Shown piece by piece: positions 1 through 6,716 of a stretch of 21,861 nt of DNA. Position numbers and translations under genes: made by a program. The stretch lies in IMG/VR virus record IMGVR_UViG_3300020448_000620, positions 1-21,861 of that record, one strand, 5' to 3'. Every line of letters begins with the position of its first letter. The first letter of the stretch is position 1. This stretch comes from a virus. The notes under the pieces are model-generated. The model was not told the DNA's origin and made no database searches. It saw only the letters and a list, made by a program, of their open reading frames with translations.

Positions 1-252
1 ATGGCAATTGGTATGGGATATTTTATCTGGTATGTTTGGAAGTATGTGACAAAAGAACTAAAACCAAAAATTAGTGCTTCACATAAGACTCTCATTAAAT
101 TATTAGACCAGATTAGAATGCTTGACAATGACTTGATACGATTACAACAAAAAGTAAATACTGTAATCGAATACAGGAAACAAGAAGAATTAAAAAAACA
201 AGGTAAAAAAGATGAAAATATTAATACTAGTCGCAAGTCTACTCGTAAGTAA
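1..252 (+). CDS. Small membrane-anchored coiled-coil protein, possibly holin-like (5' end may be cut)
   Basis: Not recognised with certainty. The 83 residues start with a short hydrophobic aromatic segment (about residues 3-15, rich in W, Y, F and I). A predicted coiled coil with regularly spaced Leu/Ile follows (about 30-58), then a highly basic tail. One membrane helix plus a charged coiled coil resembles small phage holins of the BhlA/UviB type, but this is a topology argument, not a sequence match. The ATG lies exactly on the first base of the window, so the true start could be upstream. The 3' end overlaps csgF by 41 nt, making it the first visible member of the curli-like operon. It could instead be an inner-membrane accessory of that system. 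Confidence 0.5.
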   Translation: MAIGMGYFIWYVWKYVTKELKPKISASHKTLIKLLDQIRMLDNDLIRLQQKVNTVIEYRKQEELKKQGKKDENINTSRKSTRK

Positions 253-679
253 TGTATTTGCTGACCAAATAGTCCATAAGTTTAAATCACCATCATTTAG
301 TGGTATCGGGACTAGTTCACATTACTTGACTATAGAAAACCAACAAAAGTCTCGTAGAGACAAAATTCAAGAAGATGTTGAATCTGCAATTGCAAAAGCA
401 GAACGTGAATCAGAAAGTACAACCCATGCTAAATTTCTTAGAAACTTAGAATCAAGAATTTATGCTCAAATATCAAAACAATTAGTTGACCAAATGTTTG
501 GTGATGGAATAAATGAAGGTGAGATATCAGGTTTCTTTGATATGCTTGGTAATACAGTTGCATATGATTTATGCACTGGTTGTGGTGAAGATGGTATTGA
601 TGTAATTAGAATCACTATAACAGGTGATGACGGAACAATAACAACGTTAGATGTACCAGTAGGTAGTGGAGCATTTTAA
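212..679 (+). CDS. csgF: CsgF-like curli assembly protein
   Basis: In bacteria CsgF is exported, inserts its N-terminus into the outer-membrane CsgG pore and helps anchor curli fibres. Here a Sec signal peptide (residues 1-17, ending VFA) is followed by the family hallmark at the mature N-terminus, F-K-S-P-S-F-S-G (E. coli has F-R-N-P-N-F-G-G), the part that enters the CsgG channel. A helical region and a C-terminal beta region ending in V-G-S-G-A-F match the family layout. At 155 aa it is slightly longer than E. coli CsgF (about 138). A C-x-x-C pair near residue 117 is unusual. AAGG sits 8 nt before the ATG at 212. The stop TAA shares its last base with the csgG start, so the two are translationally coupled. 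Confidence 0.88.
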   Translation: MKILILVASLLVSNVFADQIVHKFKSPSFSGIGTSSHYLTIENQQKSRRDKIQEDVESAIAKAERESESTTHAKFLRNLESRIYAQISKQLVDQMFGDGINEGEISGFFDMLGNTVAYDLCTGCGEDGIDVIRITITGDDGTITTLDVPVGSGAF

Positions 680-1551
680 TGAAAATATTTTTATTGGTAG
701 GACTATTAGTTCTATCAAGTTGTGCTAGTATACCTTCTTATTCTCGTATAGATTGCGATGATGACCAACTAGCATGTAGAGAAAGTGCAACTGTTGAAAG
801 GTTGCCATCTACATATGAATTAAAAAATGTACCGGGTCCAGATAATAACAAACCTGTAGTAGTTGCAGTTTATGGTTTTACAGATAAAACAGGGCAAAGA
901 AAAAGTAGAGATACATTTTCAGATTTTTCTACCGCGGTAACACAAGGTGCAGATTTACTTGTTATTGATGCACTTAAAACTGCAGGTAATGGAGAGTGGT
1001 TTAGAGTAGTTGAAAGAACTAATATAGATGCTCTCATAAGAGAAAGACAAATAATAAGAAGTTCTAGAGAAGAGTTTAATGAAGACAAAGCACTAGGTTC
1101 TTTAGTATTTGCAGGAATTTTAATTGATGGTGGTGTTGTTGGATATGACACTAACATCGAAAGTGGTGGTCGTGGAGCAAGATACTTAGGTGTCGGACAC
1201 AATACATCATATAGAAGAGATTCAGTAATTGTTAGTCTAAGGGCAACCTCAACACTAACAGGTGAAATTTTAATGAATGTTCAGGCGAAAAAAACTATTT
1301 TGTCTGTCGGTGGTGGTTATGATTTATTCCGATTCTTTGATATGGACACAAAGTTATTGGAATTTGAAGACGGTAATGGATTTAACGAGAGTGTGACTTT
1401 TGCAGTTCGCTCCGCTATTGAAGTTGCAGTATTAGAACTTATTTACCAAGGCCACGATAGGGGTTATTGGCAAATAAAGAGTGGTCATCGTCACCCACAT
1501 CTATCAGATGGAGTTAACGATAAACACTCATTAATTAAGGAGAAAGAATGA
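679..1551 (+). CDS. csgG: CsgG-like outer-membrane curli secretion channel lipoprotein
   Basis: CsgG forms the nonameric outer-membrane pore that exports curli subunits (type VIII secretion). The 290-aa protein has a lipoprotein signal with lipobox L-S-S-C (Cys15). The family core is clear: F-S-T-A-V-x-Q-x-A at 83-91, a V-E-R-x-N-I-x-A-L-I-R-E-R-Q-I-I-R block near 111-127, and S-G-G-x-G-A-R-Y near 162-169. Length is close to E. coli CsgG (277 aa). The Phe of the E. coli constriction (Phe56) aligns with F83, while the neighbouring constriction Asn appears replaced by Asp82; this alignment was done by eye. The stop overlaps the next ATG (ATGA). Presence beside csgF supports a complete pore-plus-cap unit. 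No csgE is visible. Confidence 0.93.
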   Translation: MKIFLLVGLLVLSSCASIPSYSRIDCDDDQLACRESATVERLPSTYELKNVPGPDNNKPVVVAVYGFTDKTGQRKSRDTFSDFSTAVTQGADLLVIDALKTAGNGEWFRVVERTNIDALIRERQIIRSSREEFNEDKALGSLVFAGILIDGGVVGYDTNIESGGRGARYLGVGHNTSYRRDSVIVSLRATSTLTGEILMNVQAKKTILSVGGGYDLFRFFDMDTKLLEFEDGNGFNESVTFAVRSAIEVAVLELIYQGHDRGYWQIKSGHRHPHLSDGVNDKHSLIKEKE

Positions 1552-2465
1552 GAACTTTAATTCTCGCTTTATTATTAACAGTAAGTGCATTTGCATTTGC
1601 AGATAATGAGATATATATCGAGCAAGTTGGAGAAGGTGTAGAAATTATTATTGAACAAACAGGTAATGGAAACTTGATTGGACAAAATACTAACACTGGT
1701 GCTAATGCGACCGATATGAAACTACAAATAGGTAACAGTAATGCATACTGGTTATTTAATGGCAGTAATAACTTATTATTTGGTGATATCAATTCAGATG
1801 GGTCAAACATAGATTACAATCTAGTAGGTTCAAATAACAGAATTAATCAATTGATTGGTACTGTAGATGGTAATACTAGTAGCAACTATAGTGCAGATGC
1901 TATTGATATGAATGTAGATGTTCAAGGTAGTTACAACCAAACTGCATTTAGATTGGGTAATAAATCTGAAACTTATAACACACCTTATAATTTAGGTGAT
2001 GGTGCATTTTTTAACAATAGTGCAGGTTTTAGAACTTACTCTGCTCATACATTTACTGGCAGTAATATCACTGGTTATGGAACTTATGGTGGTAATGCTA
2101 CAAGTAATTATGGGTCAAATGCCGCATATTGGGACGCCTGGAATATCACAGAAGGTAGTGCTGATGGTGCCAACATTGACTTACTAGTTGATGGTAGTGG
2201 TGCTTCAAATACTATTGGTGCTTTTATAAACTCTTCAAATGCTATTTGGGATTGGGACATAACTGGTTCAAACAACTGGATATTAACAACTCAAGAGGAT
2301 GGAAGTGATAATAAAATATCTGTTGATTTAACAGGTGATAAAAACTATGTGTTTGTTGGTCAAAGAACAGGTACAGGTTTAAATAGTACAGAGGCGATAT
2401 TAGATGCAAGTTTTGTTACAGACGGTTCAGAAATTACGATTATTCAACAAGATACTGGCGAGTAA
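1548..2465 (+). CDS. Curlin-like (CsgA/CsgB-type) secreted repeat protein, paralogue 1
   Basis: Probable substrate of the adjacent CsgG pore. A signal peptide (1-18, ending FAFA) is followed by a mature region that starts D-N-E-I-Y-I-E-Q-x-G-E-G. The body is rich in Asn, Gly, Ser and Thr, with imperfect beta-strand/turn units carrying G-S-N-N, G-N-x-N or Q-x-G-x-x-N turns at roughly 20-30 residue spacing (near 38-42, 61-65, 71-75, 93-97, 126-130, 240-243). This is typical of curlin repeats but more degenerate than E. coli CsgA. It is 305 aa, about twice CsgA length, and lacks cysteine. It ends in a short I-T-I-I-Q-Q strand. The ATG overlaps the csgG stop. A nucleator (CsgB-like) or non-amyloid adhesin role is equally possible. 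Confidence 0.75.
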   Translation: MRTLILALLLTVSAFAFADNEIYIEQVGEGVEIIIEQTGNGNLIGQNTNTGANATDMKLQIGNSNAYWLFNGSNNLLFGDINSDGSNIDYNLVGSNNRINQLIGTVDGNTSSNYSADAIDMNVDVQGSYNQTAFRLGNKSETYNTPYNLGDGAFFNNSAGFRTYSAHTFTGSNITGYGTYGGNATSNYGSNAAYWDAWNITEGSADGANIDLLVDGSGASNTIGAFINSSNAIWDWDITGSNNWILTTQEDGSDNKISVDLTGDKNYVFVGQRTGTGLNSTEAILDASFVTDGSEITIIQQDTGE

Positions 2466-3555
2466 TCTAATACTAATAGGGTCTGTTTATGCAGACTCTA
2501 TTGGTGATATTCGTGAACACACTGGTAGTGCCGCACTTGAAAGACAATCTGGTGAAGAACTAATTGTTTCAGATGCGAGTTTACCTGATGTAGAAATGAA
2601 TGATACTGCCGTTACTGGTAATGGTAGAATGTTAATTGAATTCAAAGATGAAGAAGAATTAGCATTAACTGAACATACAAGAATTTACATTGACGAAGTA
2701 TATTATGACCCAGACCCATCGTTATCTAAGATGACAATGCGAATGGCAATGGGTACTGCTAGATTTACTTCTGGCACAGGTGCAAGAATTGATAAAGCAA
2801 ATATCGATATCTCTACACCTACTGCTCAGATAGGTATTCGTGGTACAGATTTTACGACCACTGTTGATGAACTTGGCAGAACGTTAGTTGTATTATTGCC
2901 TGATGAAAATGGAAATTCATCTGGTGAAATAATTATTACAAATGCTGGTGGGACAATTACATTGAATGAGGCATATCAATCCATGATGTTACAATCATAT
3001 GATGTTATGCCACAAAGAACAGTTATTCTTGAAGGTATTACTCCTGATTCAATTAATAATATGTTTATTGTCAATCCACCAAAAGAAATAAAAGAAGTAG
3101 AAGCAGAAAGAGAAAGTAAAGAAGATGATGCTCAAGGTATTTTAGATGTCGATTTTTTGGCATATGATGCCTTAGAAGAAGATGCTTTAGAAGATAAAGG
3201 AGAATTAGAATATACTGAACTAGATATTGATTTACTAGATGTTGAGTTTCTTCAAGACTTATTAGACATTACTGCAGAACTTGACAGAATAAATGAGATT
3301 GATAGAGAAGTCGCAGATATAGGTAATGTTAACATTGAAGGCACTCAAGTAGGGTTTGATGATGATAGTCAGTATAGTACGTTTGTTAATAAAGAAGAAG
3401 AAACAATTGTTATGACTAGAGAAGTAGAAGGTATTATTAGAATAACTCATGCAATTTATACTAATGCAGTTATTGAAACATATACTAACCAAAAACCAAG
3501 CGAGATAACTTTAGGAGATGGTTCAGATACAAGAATCATAATAACACAAGAATGA
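2404..3555 (+). CDS. Secreted FecR-domain protein with acidic middle region
   Basis: FecR domains are periplasmic or cell-surface modules, often found beside sensors. An N-terminal signal (about 1-30, basic start then hydrophobic stretch ending VYA) leads into a FecR-type beta domain at about 60-155, with the hallmark S-T-P-T-A-Q-I-G-I-R-G-T-D-F (137-150). A strongly acidic stretch (about 226-300) follows, then a beta-rich C-terminus ending I-I-I-T-Q-E. The gene starts inside the upstream curlin gene (62-nt overlap); CAGAGG at 2389-2394 sits 9 nt before the ATG at 2404 and supports this start. Its stop overlaps the next ATG. Proteins of this kind often neighbour CHASE2 cyclases, as here (from memory). 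Ligand and partner are unknown. Confidence 0.8.
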   Translation: MQVLLQTVQKLRLFNKILASNLILIGSVYADSIGDIREHTGSAALERQSGEELIVSDASLPDVEMNDTAVTGNGRMLIEFKDEEELALTEHTRIYIDEVYYDPDPSLSKMTMRMAMGTARFTSGTGARIDKANIDISTPTAQIGIRGTDFTTTVDELGRTLVVLLPDENGNSSGEIIITNAGGTITLNEAYQSMMLQSYDVMPQRTVILEGITPDSINNMFIVNPPKEIKEVEAERESKEDDAQGILDVDFLAYDALEEDALEDKGELEYTELDIDLLDVEFLQDLLDITAELDRINEIDREVADIGNVNIEGTQVGFDDDSQYSTFVNKEEETIVMTREVEGIIRITHAIYTNAVIETYTNQKPSEITLGDGSDTRIIITQE

Positions 3556-4397
3556 TTAAATATTACATACAACGTATCAAAGAAGAAATATCGCCACAAG
3601 GACTTAAAACTATTATAACAATGTGGATTTTATTTTCGATTGGTATTGCAAGTTGTGAATATGCATATGCTGATAATGAAATATATATTACTCAAAGTGG
3701 TGAAGGTACAAAGTTGTTTATCGAACAAGAAGGTAAAGACAACAAAGTAGACTTTTCAATGCAACACCAAGGCAACGAAGTAAAAATAATCCAGCATGGA
3801 CATAATAATAAAGTAAGTTATGGGCATTGGGGTAGTTTAAGTAGTGGTGATATAGACGGTACATTTAATAATTTAGACTTTGCACAAATATGTGGTCGTG
3901 GTTCACTTTGTAAAGAATCTCACATAGGTCTTCACATTTATGGTGACGATAACAATGTTCGTTGGGGTCAAGGATATATTTTAAGTTCTTTAAATGATAC
4001 AACTTTTGCATGGGACGGAAGTGAAGGTGGTGGTCATGATGTAACTATTGATATTCATGGAGATAATAATAATCTTGCAGGTAGTCAAAGAAATTCATCT
4101 GCAGGTATCTATAGTGAACATCAAGCAACATTTTATCTTTACTCTGATAATAATAATGTATTCTGGAGACAAAATACTGATGGTGTAAAAACTGTAAATT
4201 TATACACATACAATGATGGAAACAATGTTACAGGATATCAAAGTGGTTATGCAACACATACTGCAAATATATCTTTAACTGGTTCTAGTCCAACAACATT
4301 AAATTTAAGTCAACAAGGCAATTCTGCTCAGTCTTATTCACTATCACAAAACTGCCAAACTATGGGTGGTTGTAGCATTTCTGTTGCACAACAATAA
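3552..4397 (+). CDS. Curlin-like secreted repeat protein, paralogue 2
   Basis: Second curlin-like protein (281 aa). A long N-region precedes a hydrophobic signal segment (about 21-40, ending YAYA). The mature start D-N-E-I-Y-I-T-Q-S-G-E-G closely matches paralogue 1, then the bodies diverge. Turns such as G-D-D-N-N, G-D-N-N-N, S-D-N-N-N and Q-Q-G-N-S recur between strands. The C-terminus (about 240-281) is the most curlin-like part, ending S-I-S-V-A-Q-Q. Unlike paralogue 1 it has two C-x5-C pairs (C114/C120 and C268/C274), possible disulfides in the oxidising envelope. The ATG at 3552 overlaps the preceding stop (ATGA). An internal ATG at 3621 would give a shorter signal peptide without a basic N-region, so 3552 is preferred. 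Confidence 0.75.
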   Translation: MIKYYIQRIKEEISPQGLKTIITMWILFSIGIASCEYAYADNEIYITQSGEGTKLFIEQEGKDNKVDFSMQHQGNEVKIIQHGHNNKVSYGHWGSLSSGDIDGTFNNLDFAQICGRGSLCKESHIGLHIYGDDNNVRWGQGYILSSLNDTTFAWDGSEGGGHDVTIDIHGDNNNLAGSQRNSSAGIYSEHQATFYLYSDNNNVFWRQNTDGVKTVNLYTYNDGNNVTGYQSGYATHTANISLTGSSPTTLNLSQQGNSAQSYSLSQNCQTMGGCSISVAQQ

Positions 4398-4402
4398 AGA
4401 CG

Positions 4403-6229
4403 ATGTACAATTGGAAAGTTGTTCTCATAACAATACTGTTATTAGTTGGTGTTCGTGTTGCTGACCCTAAATTAGTAGAACAGTTTCGTTTAAACTATTT
4501 TGATTCACTACAATATCTACAAACACCTGTAGACTCTGGTATTGTTCTAGTTGATATCGATGAAAAGTCTCTAGAAAAGTTTGGACAGTTTCCTTTTCCA
4601 CGTGAAGTCTATGCAAAAGAATTAAGCAAAAGTGGTCCTCTATCTTTGTACGTAATGAACATGAGTTTCACAGAAACAGACAGATTTGGTAGCGATGAAG
4701 ATTTAGCAAACACGATGATACATAGAGAAGTTATATTATCTTCTATTCCTACAAACGTATCTAATAAAGGCGACAAACCTTTTCTTGGTTTTGGTAAACT
4801 AGGTAAAGGTGACCCTAGTGACTGGTTGTACACTTATAAAGGTATTTCTACACCCATAAAAGAATTAAATCCTGTTGGTGTCGGTGTTGTAAGTGCGGCA
4901 CCAAGTGTTGATGGTATAGTTCGTGAAGCGCCATTAATGGTAATTGCAAATGGTCATATTTATCCTTCTCTCGCACTAGAAACTTTACGTGTTTGGAATC
5001 GTCAACCTAATTATGCAATGAAAGTAAAAGAAGCAGGTGTTGAATGGGTAAGAATGGGTAAACTAGATAAGATGTCCACTACACCTAACTCTAATATACA
5101 AATTGCATATTGGAATAATTTTAAACGTATCTCTTTTGGTGAACCAATGCCAGATGGACAAATGTATATCATTGGTTTATCTGCTGGTGGACTAGTAAAT
5201 CCAATACCAACGCCAATGGGTGCAATGTACCCACATGATGTTCAAGCAAACTTAATTCAAACTGTTGTAAGTGGTGTACAAATACAAAGACATTTCTTTC
5301 TTGAACAATTAGAGATACTTGTTTTGACAATGAGTATGTTATTGATACTACTTATGGTATATAGATTGCCTACGTATTTAAGTGGCATATTATCTCTTGC
5401 TATGATTGGTGGTATAATCGCAACAGGACTATATTATTGGTATACTGCTCTATTGCTTATTGATGTAGTGTACACGTCATTGGCATCGCTTCTAGTGTTC
5501 GGACATGCATCATTTAACAAGTATTACGTTACATACAAACTTAAAGAAATGATAAAAGGTCAGTTCAAAACGTATCTATCGCCAGACATGGTAGATAAAC
5601 TTGCAGAAGACCCAAGTCTATTAAAACTTGGTGGTGAGAAAAAGAACATGACATTCTTTTTTATGGACATAGTTGGGTTTACACCAATATCAGAACATTA
5701 CAAAAACAATGATGACCCCGAAGGTCTAGTGGAATTAGTTAATAACTTTTTAGATAGAACGTCTAATATCATACTACGTAATGGAGGTACAATTGATAAA
5801 TACATGGGTGATTGTATAATGGCGTTTTGGAATGCACCATTAGACAATACGTATCATGCAGAAATGGCATGTATTTCTGCAGTAGAAATAGAACAAGAAC
5901 TAGAGATAATACAAGATGAATTTAAAAGAAAAAATCTTCCTAGCATCAATGTCGGCATTGGTATTAATACTGGTGACTGCATCGTTGGCAACATGGGTTC
6001 TGTTTCCCGATTTGATTATTCAGTCATCGGAGATGCAGTTAATCTCGCCGCTCGTTTGGAAGCACTAGCGGCCAGAGGCAAATATAAAAACAATAGAATA
6101 CTTATCAGTTTAGATACTGTAAACTCTATTCGTCAATATGGATATAGTCGTAAAGATTTTTTATTTAAAAAATTAGATACAATTAAAGTAAAAGGTAAAG
6201 AAGAAAAAATAGAAATATATTCACCATGA
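4403..6229 (+). CDS. CHASE2-domain class III adenylate cyclase
   Basis: Predicted inner-membrane receptor that makes cAMP from ATP. One N-terminal membrane helix (about 5-20), an extracytoplasmic CHASE2 domain (about 30-290, with V-D-I-D-E-K-S-L near 50-57), three membrane helices (about 302-370), then a class III cyclase domain (about 412-600). Catalytic residues are intact: metal aspartates D422 (M-D-I-V-G-F-T) and D470 (Y-M-G-D), adenine-selecting K466 and D538, and transition-state N547 and R551 in N-L-A-A-R-L-E. The Lys/Asp pair argues for adenylate rather than guanylate cyclase. At 608 aa it is full length. The start lies 5 nt after the curlin stop and the end overlaps the next gene (ATGA), so it belongs to the operon. 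It is likely governed by the envelope signal sensed by CHASE2, perhaps through the FecR protein (inference). Confidence 0.93.
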   Translation: MYNWKVVLITILLLVGVRVADPKLVEQFRLNYFDSLQYLQTPVDSGIVLVDIDEKSLEKFGQFPFPREVYAKELSKSGPLSLYVMNMSFTETDRFGSDEDLANTMIHREVILSSIPTNVSNKGDKPFLGFGKLGKGDPSDWLYTYKGISTPIKELNPVGVGVVSAAPSVDGIVREAPLMVIANGHIYPSLALETLRVWNRQPNYAMKVKEAGVEWVRMGKLDKMSTTPNSNIQIAYWNNFKRISFGEPMPDGQMYIIGLSAGGLVNPIPTPMGAMYPHDVQANLIQTVVSGVQIQRHFFLEQLEILVLTMSMLLILLMVYRLPTYLSGILSLAMIGGIIATGLYYWYTALLLIDVVYTSLASLLVFGHASFNKYYVTYKLKEMIKGQFKTYLSPDMVDKLAEDPSLLKLGGEKKNMTFFFMDIVGFTPISEHYKNNDDPEGLVELVNNFLDRTSNIILRNGGTIDKYMGDCIMAFWNAPLDNTYHAEMACISAVEIEQELEIIQDEFKRKNLPSINVGIGINTGDCIVGNMGSVSRFDYSVIGDAVNLAARLEALAARGKYKNNRILISLDTVNSIRQYGYSRKDFLFKKLDTIKVKGKEEKIEIYSP

Positions 6230-6435
6230 AAGATTTTTTAAATTCAGTTCGTATGCCATATCAAGATGCGATTGTATTTGCGACTAGACTATATGATTTT
6301 CATATTGAACAGTCTATGAAAGATTTAAAAAATAAAGACTTTCATATAAAACAAGCACATAGAATGAAAGATTGGATAACTGATATGAAAGAGTTTATCG
6401 TTTCAAATGAGTCTTGTCATGAACGTGAAGCATAA
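6226..6435 (+). CDS. Small hypothetical protein, last gene of the curli-like operon
   Basis: Not recognised. The 69 residues are helical and charged, rich in Lys, Asp, Met and His, with no signal peptide or membrane segment, so probably cytoplasmic. The ATG overlaps the cyclase stop (ATGA), the same coupling used throughout the operon, which supports it being real. Its last 41 nt overlap the end of the convergent gene on the other strand. Confidence 0.55.
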   Translation: MKDFLNSVRMPYQDAIVFATRLYDFHIEQSMKDLKNKDFHIKQAHRMKDWITDMKEFIVSNESCHEREA

Positions 6436-6679
6436 TCAAGGCATAGTGGATAACTTTTAATAAGTCTTGTCTATTATACCCATTTTTATTTCCATATCGT
6501 TGTGCATATTTCATAATATTACCGATACAAAAACCTTCACCATGACCACCATCAATGATAAATTCAGTTGCTTGAAACTTGTTTTTAGAATAATGTTGCT
6601 CGTAAGTCGAGTTAACATATTTTAATAATTCAAGAATATTATCATTCTCATTATATTTGTATTTTATTTTTTTTGCCAT
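6395..6679 (-). CDS. DUF3310-like small phage protein
   Basis: The 94-aa protein has a central motif F-C-I-G-N-I-M-K-Y-x-x-R-Y-G (about 50-63) followed by an L-L-K-V-I-H-Y-A helix. This resembles the G-N-x-x-K-Y-x-x-R-x-G ... D-L-x-K-A signature of DUF3310, a family common in phages and of unsettled function (sometimes annotated as nucleotide-kinase-associated). No membrane segment. It is preceded by a perfect consensus promoter whose -10 ends only 8 nt before the ATG, with AGGA in between, so the mRNA may be nearly leaderless. It is the last gene of the minus-strand block and overlaps the convergent plus-strand gene at its 3' end. Confidence 0.7.
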   Translation of the reverse strand: MAKKIKYKYNENDNILELLKYVNSTYEQHYSKNKFQATEFIIDGGHGEGFCIGNIMKYAQRYGNKNGYNRQDLLKVIHYALIMLHVHDKTHLKR

Positions 6680-6687
6680 TGTCCTAT

Positions 6688-6716
6688 ATTATACACTAGT
6701 TGTCATTAGTTGTCAA
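6688..6716 (-). promoter_or_regulatory. Perfect consensus sigma70 promoter for the DUF3310-like gene
   Basis: On the minus strand TTGACA (6716-6711) is followed by a 17-nt spacer and TATAAT (6693-6688), exact consensus at both boxes. The -35 lies in the last codons of the upstream gene. Only 8 nt separate the -10 from the ATG at 6679. Confidence 0.85.

Noticed and set aside
870-1202. Long antisense open frames opposite csgG, the curlins, the cyclase, gp41, regA and others
   Set aside because: They lie within clear genes in other frames, lack ribosome-binding sites and recognisable domains, and have low-complexity composition typical of shadow frames.
1996-2187. Plus-strand frame of 63 aa inside curlin paralogue 1
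   Set aside because: Entirely inside the curlin gene, with composition reflecting the frame-shifted repeats.
2389-2465. Frameshift between curlin paralogue 1 and the FecR-domain gene (62-nt overlap)
   Set aside because: The overlap contains a good SD and an ATG at proper spacing, and the FecR protein has its own signal peptide, so it is a normal overlapping gene pair.
4403-6229. Pycsar-type or other cyclic-nucleotide anti-phage defence cyclase
   Set aside because: The enzyme has a CHASE2 receptor half and adenylate-type residues, and there is no adjacent effector (TIR, 4TM-cNMP or similar). It fits receptor cAMP signalling better than Pycsar.
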